Assembly: GCF_026343185.1 (NCBI RefSeq)
Contig: NZ_JAPEMA010000001.1
Span: 496,001 to 560,000, forward strand
Reading direction: 5' to 3'
DNA length: 64,000 nt
Source of the DNA: Streptomyces sp. NBC_00091
Lineage (GTDB): Bacteria; Actinomycetota; Actinomycetes; Streptomycetales; Streptomycetaceae
The notes under the pieces were generated by a model. It had not been told where the DNA came from and made no database searches. It saw only the letters and a program-made list of their open reading frames with translations. Position 1 is the first letter of the stretch. Each line of letters begins with the position of its first letter. Both the position numbers and the translations under genes were made by a program. This document shows positions 36,981 through 64,000 of the stretch, in pieces.

Positions 36981-37961
36981 TCAGTCGGTCATGGCGACGA
37001 GGATCCGGCGCGGCCCGGTGAAGGGGCGGCGGCCGTGGCCGACCAGGACGTTGTCGATGAGCAGCAGGTCGCCGGTGTTCCAGTCGACGTCGACGGCGGT
37101 CTCCAGGCCCCGGTCGCGGACCTGGAGGACGTAGGAGTCGGGGATGGGGCTGCCGTCGGCGAAGGTGACGTGCTGCGGGAGTTCCTCCGGCGGCAGGAGC
37201 TGGGCGAGCGCGCCGGCGGCCTCGTCGCCGAGGGAGGCGGGGTGCCACTGGTCGGCCTGGTTGAACCAGACCTCGGCGCCGGTGACGGGGTGGCGGACGG
37301 TGGCCGGGCGGAGCAGGCTGACGCGCAGGCCGCCGTCGGCGCGCCAGTCCCAGTCGGCGCCGGTGCCGCGCAGGTACTCCTCTACGACGGCGCGGTCCTG
37401 GGTCTCGAAGGTGTCCTGCCAGCTCTTGCCGAGGCCCATGCCGTCGTGGAGGTTCTGGGTGTAGCGCACGCCGGGGGCGAAGGCCTCGCGGACCTCGGGG
37501 TCGAGGGCGGCCAGCCAGGCCTCGCCGTCGACCACGGGGGTGGCGCCGCCGGTCTCGGCGGCCTGCTGGCAGAAGAAGGCCAGGCGGGTCGGCCAGCTTT
37601 CGGCGTACGAGAGCTCGTTGTGCATGGAGATGGTGAACTGCTGGGGGTACTCGGTCGAGGTGTAGAGGTTGTCGCCGACCTTGGTGCGCGGGGAGTTGCC
37701 GTGGACGTAGGCGAGGCGGTTGCGCAGGATCAGGTCGAGGGCCTGGTCGACGGTGTCCGCGGTCAGTCCGAAGCCGCGGAAGACGAGCGCCTTGTGGGCG
37801 AGGAGCAGCCGGTCGACGTTCTCGGTGTCGGCGAGGTAGGACAGCAGGCCCTCGGGGGTGGCTTCGGTGCCGGTGTCGGCGGAGGTCACTTCCAGGAGGG
37901 GGGTGTGGTCCGTGTCGGCGGCGGGGGAGATCGCGGTGGTCACGTCGGTCACTTCTTTCAC
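36981..37961 (-). CDS. SyrP/TauD-like Fe(II)/2-oxoglutarate hydroxylase
   Basis: The protein belongs to the TauD/TfdA superfamily. The metal ligands are in SMHNELSYA (HxE) and LIDNVLVGHGRRPF, with the 2-oxoglutarate Arg near GPRRILVAM. The HNELSYA variant recalls SyrP-type enzymes that beta-hydroxylate amino acids on NRPS carrier domains, and not the HxD of the sulfonate enzyme elsewhere in this window. The exact start is unclear: GTG codons at 37961, 37952 and 37943 all fit. I use the first because it overlaps the transporter stop (GTGA). The Asn-like last module of the NRPS is a reasonable substrate, but this is inference. Confidence 0.85.
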   Translation of the reverse strand: MKEVTDVTTAISPAADTDHTPLLEVTSADTGTEATPEGLLSYLADTENVDRLLLAHKALVFRGFGLTADTVDQALDLILRNRLAYVHGNSPRTKVGDNLYTSTEYPQQFTISMHNELSYAESWPTRLAFFCQQAAETGGATPVVDGEAWLAALDPEVREAFAPGVRYTQNLHDGMGLGKSWQDTFETQDRAVVEEYLRGTGADWDWRADGGLRVSLLRPATVRHPVTGAEVWFNQADQWHPASLGDEAAGALAQLLPPEELPQHVTFADGSPIPDSYVLQVRDRGLETAVDVDWNTGDLLLIDNVLVGHGRRPFTGPRRILVAMTD

Positions 37962-39331
37962 TTCTGGGTGGAAAGGGGCTGGGTCTGGGTCTCGGGGTCG
38001 TGCTCGTGGCCGGTGGCCGGGCCGGCCGTGGCCTCGACGGCGGGCGCCCGGGGGGCGTCGACCTCGGGGCCGCCGGGCGGGGGCGGGAAGCCGGGGATCT
38101 CGGCGTTCGGCAGCAGCAGGGACAGCAGGGCGAGGAGGCCGAGGCCCGCGCCCACGCCGAAGATGGTGTGGGTGCTGCCGAAGTGGTCGAGGGCGAAGCC
38201 GCCGGCGACCATGCCGAAGGAGGAGGCGCCGGTGGCGATCAGGCCCATCGCGGCGCCGACCCGGCCCTGGAGCCGGTCGGGGGTGACGGTGACCTGGTAG
38301 ATCCCGCCGGCGACGTTGGTGATGCTGCCGATCATGGCGGCGGCCAGGAAGATCAGGCCGAGCAGGAGCGGGTTGCTGGTGAGGCCGACGAGCGGGACGA
38401 TCAGGGCCCAGCCGACGGTGCCGCCGATGAGCAGTCCGCGCAGGCTGACGCGGCGGATCCACCAGGAGCCGGTCAGGGCGCCGAACATGCCCCCGAGGCC
38501 GCTGACCGCGGTGACCACGCCGACGACGCCGGCGGAGCCCCCGCCCTCCTTGATGATGACGATCAGGGCGAGCGAGACCACCTGGAAGAGCAGGTTGGTG
38601 CCGCTGATCAGCAGCATGCCGTTGCGCAGGAAGCGCTGCCGCCAGGTCCAGGCCAGGCCTTCCTTCACCTCCTCGGTGATGTTGCCGGGCTGCTCGGTGC
38701 GCTCCTCCTGGAACTTCTTGCGGATGAGGAGCAGCGAGCACAGGGACACCGCGTGCGCGACGGTGGCGAAGAGGAAGGGCGCGGAGCGGCTGACGGCGTA
38801 CAGGACGCTGCCGCCGGGCTGGCCGAGGAATCCGGCGGCCTGGGTGCGGGCCTCGTTGCCGGACATGGCCTGCGGGAGCTGCCCGGCCGGTACGACGTGG
38901 CGTACGGCGGCCCGTTCGGCGAGCCGGTAGAAGATCGCCAGGCTGCCCTGGACGAACGCGGCGGCCATCAGCAGCCAGATCCACAGGTGTCCGGTGAGGA
39001 CGGCGGCGGCCACGGCGGCGGTGGCCGCCAGGCAGCCGAGGTCGCACAGGATCATCAGCCGGCGCCGGTCGAAGCGGTCGACGACCGCGCCGGCGTGCAG
39101 CTGGACCAGGAGGTTGGGCAGCAGGGCGGCGAAGCCGACCAGGCCGGCCGAACTGGCCGATCCGGTGGTCCAGATGACGAGCAGCGGGTAGGCGATTCCG
39201 CTGACGCGGGCGCCGAGGGCGGTGGCGCCGGCGCTGACCCACAGCAGGATGAAGTCGCGGTTGCGGCGCAGGGACACGGGGCGGGCCTGCTCGGGCTCGC
39301 CGGGTCTCACGGTGGCGGGGGCGGTGGTCAT
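37958..39331 (-). CDS. MFS exporter
   Basis: The roughly 457-residue major facilitator protein has about 12 membrane helices (LLWVSAGATALGARVSGIAYPLLV, LIFLAAAMIGSITNVAGG and others). The loop VVDRFDRRRLMILCDL is the family's conserved cytoplasmic motif, and the tail is disordered and Pro-rich. It resembles the enterobactin-exporter/macrolide-efflux type of MFS found in NRPS clusters. The ATG at 39331 overlaps the carbamoyltransferase stop by 4 bp. It probably exports the peptide and may confer self-resistance. Confidence 0.9.
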   Translation of the reverse strand: MTTAPATVRPGEPEQARPVSLRRNRDFILLWVSAGATALGARVSGIAYPLLVIWTTGSASSAGLVGFAALLPNLLVQLHAGAVVDRFDRRRLMILCDLGCLAATAAVAAAVLTGHLWIWLLMAAAFVQGSLAIFYRLAERAAVRHVVPAGQLPQAMSGNEARTQAAGFLGQPGGSVLYAVSRSAPFLFATVAHAVSLCSLLLIRKKFQEERTEQPGNITEEVKEGLAWTWRQRFLRNGMLLISGTNLLFQVVSLALIVIIKEGGGSAGVVGVVTAVSGLGGMFGALTGSWWIRRVSLRGLLIGGTVGWALIVPLVGLTSNPLLLGLIFLAAAMIGSITNVAGGIYQVTVTPDRLQGRVGAAMGLIATGASSFGMVAGGFALDHFGSTHTIFGVGAGLGLLALLSLLLPNAEIPGFPPPPGGPEVDAPRAPAVEATAGPATGHEHDPETQTQPLSTQK

Positions 39332-40302
39332 GACCGCACCGCCCCACCGGTCGCGTCGGCGACGGCGCCGTGGCGGATCCACTCGAGGACGGCCATCGCG
39401 CTGTGCATCTTGTTCTCGGCCTGGTCGAAGGCGATGCTGGCCGGTCCGTCGAGGACCTCGGCGACGACCTCCTCGCCCCGGTGGGCGGGCAGGTCGTGCA
39501 TGAAGACGGCCTTCGGGGCGTGGGTCCAGAGGGCGGGGGTCACCTGGAAGGGGGCGAAGCGCTCGCGCCAGTCGGCATCGGGTTTGGTGGTGCCGGTGGT
39601 CTGCCAGCGGGTGGTGTACACCACGTCGACGTCCACGGGCAGGCCGTCCATGTGGTGGGCCTCGTTGACGGTGGAGCCGTGGCGGGCCGCCTGGGCCTTG
39701 GCCCGTTCGAGGATCCGCGGGTCGACTCCGTAGCCGGCCGGGGTGCGCAGTTCGAGCGCGGTGCCGGGGAAGCGGCTGAGGGCCAGGGCCAGGGCGGCGG
39801 CGGAGTTGTTGCCCTCGCCGACGTACAGGACGCCGAGGCCTTCGACGCGGCCGAAGGTCAGCTGGAGGGTGGTCAGGTCGGTGAGCCCCTGCGTGGGGTG
39901 CTCGGCGGCGCTCATCGCGTTGACGACGGGCAGCCGGCCGCCGCCGGTCAGGCCGAGGAGCTCCTCGTCGGTGCCGGCCGTGCGGGCGACGAGCACGTCG
40001 AGCATGCGGGCCATGACCCGGCCGGTGTCCTCGACGGTCTCGCCGGTGTTGACCTGGAGGTCGTCGGGTCCGTACGTGACGATCTGCGCGCCGAGCCGCA
40101 GGGCTCCGGCGGAGAAGGCGCTGCGGGTGCGGGTGGAGGTCTTCTTGAAGTAGATGCCGGCCACCCAGCCGGCGAGGGGGCGCTCGGTGGCCGCGCGTCC
40201 GGCGGCGAAGTGCGCGCCGCGGGTGACGATGGAGCGCAGGTCCTCGTCGGTGAGGTCGTCGATGGAGAGCAGCCGGCGGGTGGCTGTGGGTGCGGTGGTC
40301 AT
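39328..40302 (-). CDS. Ornithine-carbamoyltransferase-like enzyme with altered acceptor motif
   Basis: The 324-residue protein has the two-domain transcarbamylase fold. The carbamoyl-phosphate site is IYFKKTSTRTRSAF, and AAEHPTQGLTDL gives the HPTQ motif. Where true ornithine enzymes have HCLP, this one has HDLP (residues 269-272, FMHDLPAHRGEEV). The usual SMG loop is replaced by VVYTTRWQTTG, closer to other carbamoyltransferases. Carbamoyl transfer is therefore likely, but to an acceptor other than ornithine, such as diaminopropionate, as in ureidoalanine-containing peptides. It begins 101 bp after the NRPS stop and is part of the operon, not an arginine cluster. Confidence 0.85.
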   Translation of the reverse strand: MTTAPTATRRLLSIDDLTDEDLRSIVTRGAHFAAGRAATERPLAGWVAGIYFKKTSTRTRSAFSAGALRLGAQIVTYGPDDLQVNTGETVEDTGRVMARMLDVLVARTAGTDEELLGLTGGGRLPVVNAMSAAEHPTQGLTDLTTLQLTFGRVEGLGVLYVGEGNNSAAALALALSRFPGTALELRTPAGYGVDPRILERAKAQAARHGSTVNEAHHMDGLPVDVDVVYTTRWQTTGTTKPDADWRERFAPFQVTPALWTHAPKAVFMHDLPAHRGEEVVAEVLDGPASIAFDQAENKMHSAMAVLEWIRHGAVADATGGAVRS

Positions 40303-40356
40303 GGGATGCCGTCCTTCGCTTCGGGAGGCGGGTCGGGAGGGGGCGGTGGGGTCGGG

Positions 40357-40396
40357 CGGCCCCGGTGGGGGGCCGGCCCCGGTGGGGGGCCGGCCC
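40357..40396. repeat. Tandem 17-bp repeat between NRPS and carbamoyltransferase
   Basis: CGGCCCCGGTGGGGGGC occurs twice in direct contact plus a partial third copy. Each copy can fold as GGCCCC/GGGGCC, so the repeat may act as an intercistronic attenuator or mRNA stabiliser after the NRPS stop. Confidence 0.65.
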
Positions 40397-40403
40397 GGAC
40401 CGG

Positions 40404-64000
<23,597 letters not shown>

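Noticed and set aside
39328..40302. Ordinary arginine-pathway argF
   Set aside because: It lies in the NRPS operon with 4-bp coupling to the exporter and lacks the HCLP ornithine motif.

Overview
The window is high-GC actinobacterial chromosome and almost certainly Streptomyces. GC-rich third codon positions run throughout. It holds a SepF homologue, a methylmalonyl-CoA mutase operon with its MeaB chaperone, AfsR/SARP regulators, an F420-type LLM oxidoreductase and a very large nonribosomal peptide synthetase (NRPS). No rRNA, tRNA, CRISPR array or insertion sequence was recognised.

Layout. (1) 1-10.9 kb: a Pnkp/Hen1 RNA-repair pair cut by the left edge, then housekeeping and accessory genes: homocysteine S-methyltransferase, LLM oxidoreductase, DinB-like protein, small hypotheticals, a MazG-like pyrophosphohydrolase coupled to an AAA ATPase, SepF, a TetR regulator, an iron-boxed DUF2470 gene and an NADPH:quinone-type oxidoreductase. 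(2) 11.0-18.2 kb: a minus-strand sulfonate-sulfur operon (TauD dioxygenase, FMN reductase, lipoprotein, ATPase, permease, FMN monooxygenase). It is preceded by 1.4 kb of mostly non-coding DNA with a 9-bp minisatellite and a probable leaderless Cys-containing leader ORF. (3) 18.2-23.3 kb: mutA-mutB-meaB. (4) 23.3-28.4 kb: a bacterial NLR-like NACHT/leucine-rich protein, an L-asparaginase and a divergent Lrp/AsnC regulator with a palindromic operator candidate. (5) 28.5-64 kb: an NRPS gene cluster.

The cluster has two SARP regulators (1001 and 615 aa) that bracket a 65-aa secreted peptide and an ABC ATPase with no permease. A tightly packed minus-strand operon then runs from the right edge leftwards: NRPS, ornithine-carbamoyltransferase-like enzyme, MFS exporter, SyrP/TauD-like hydroxylase, type II thioesterase, Sfp-type phosphopantetheinyl transferase and an unknown 163-aa protein. 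The NRPS (7842 aa from the first in-window Met, probably extending past the window) has seven C-A-T modules. By hand-read specificity codes these are Thr-like, Gly, Gly, Gly, unknown, aliphatic-like and Asn-like.

The most unusual features are all in this enzyme. It ends in a penicillin-binding-protein/beta-lactamase-fold serine hydrolase instead of an alpha/beta-hydrolase thioesterase. Six of its seven condensation domains carry xHxxxEGWS instead of HHxxxDG. A perfect internal Shine-Dalgarno and GTG sit in frame between modules 3 and 4. The carbamoyltransferase next door has HDLP in place of the ornithine-binding HCLP, which suggests a ureido or carbamoyl amino acid precursor. All substrate and product statements are inference from motifs read by eye.
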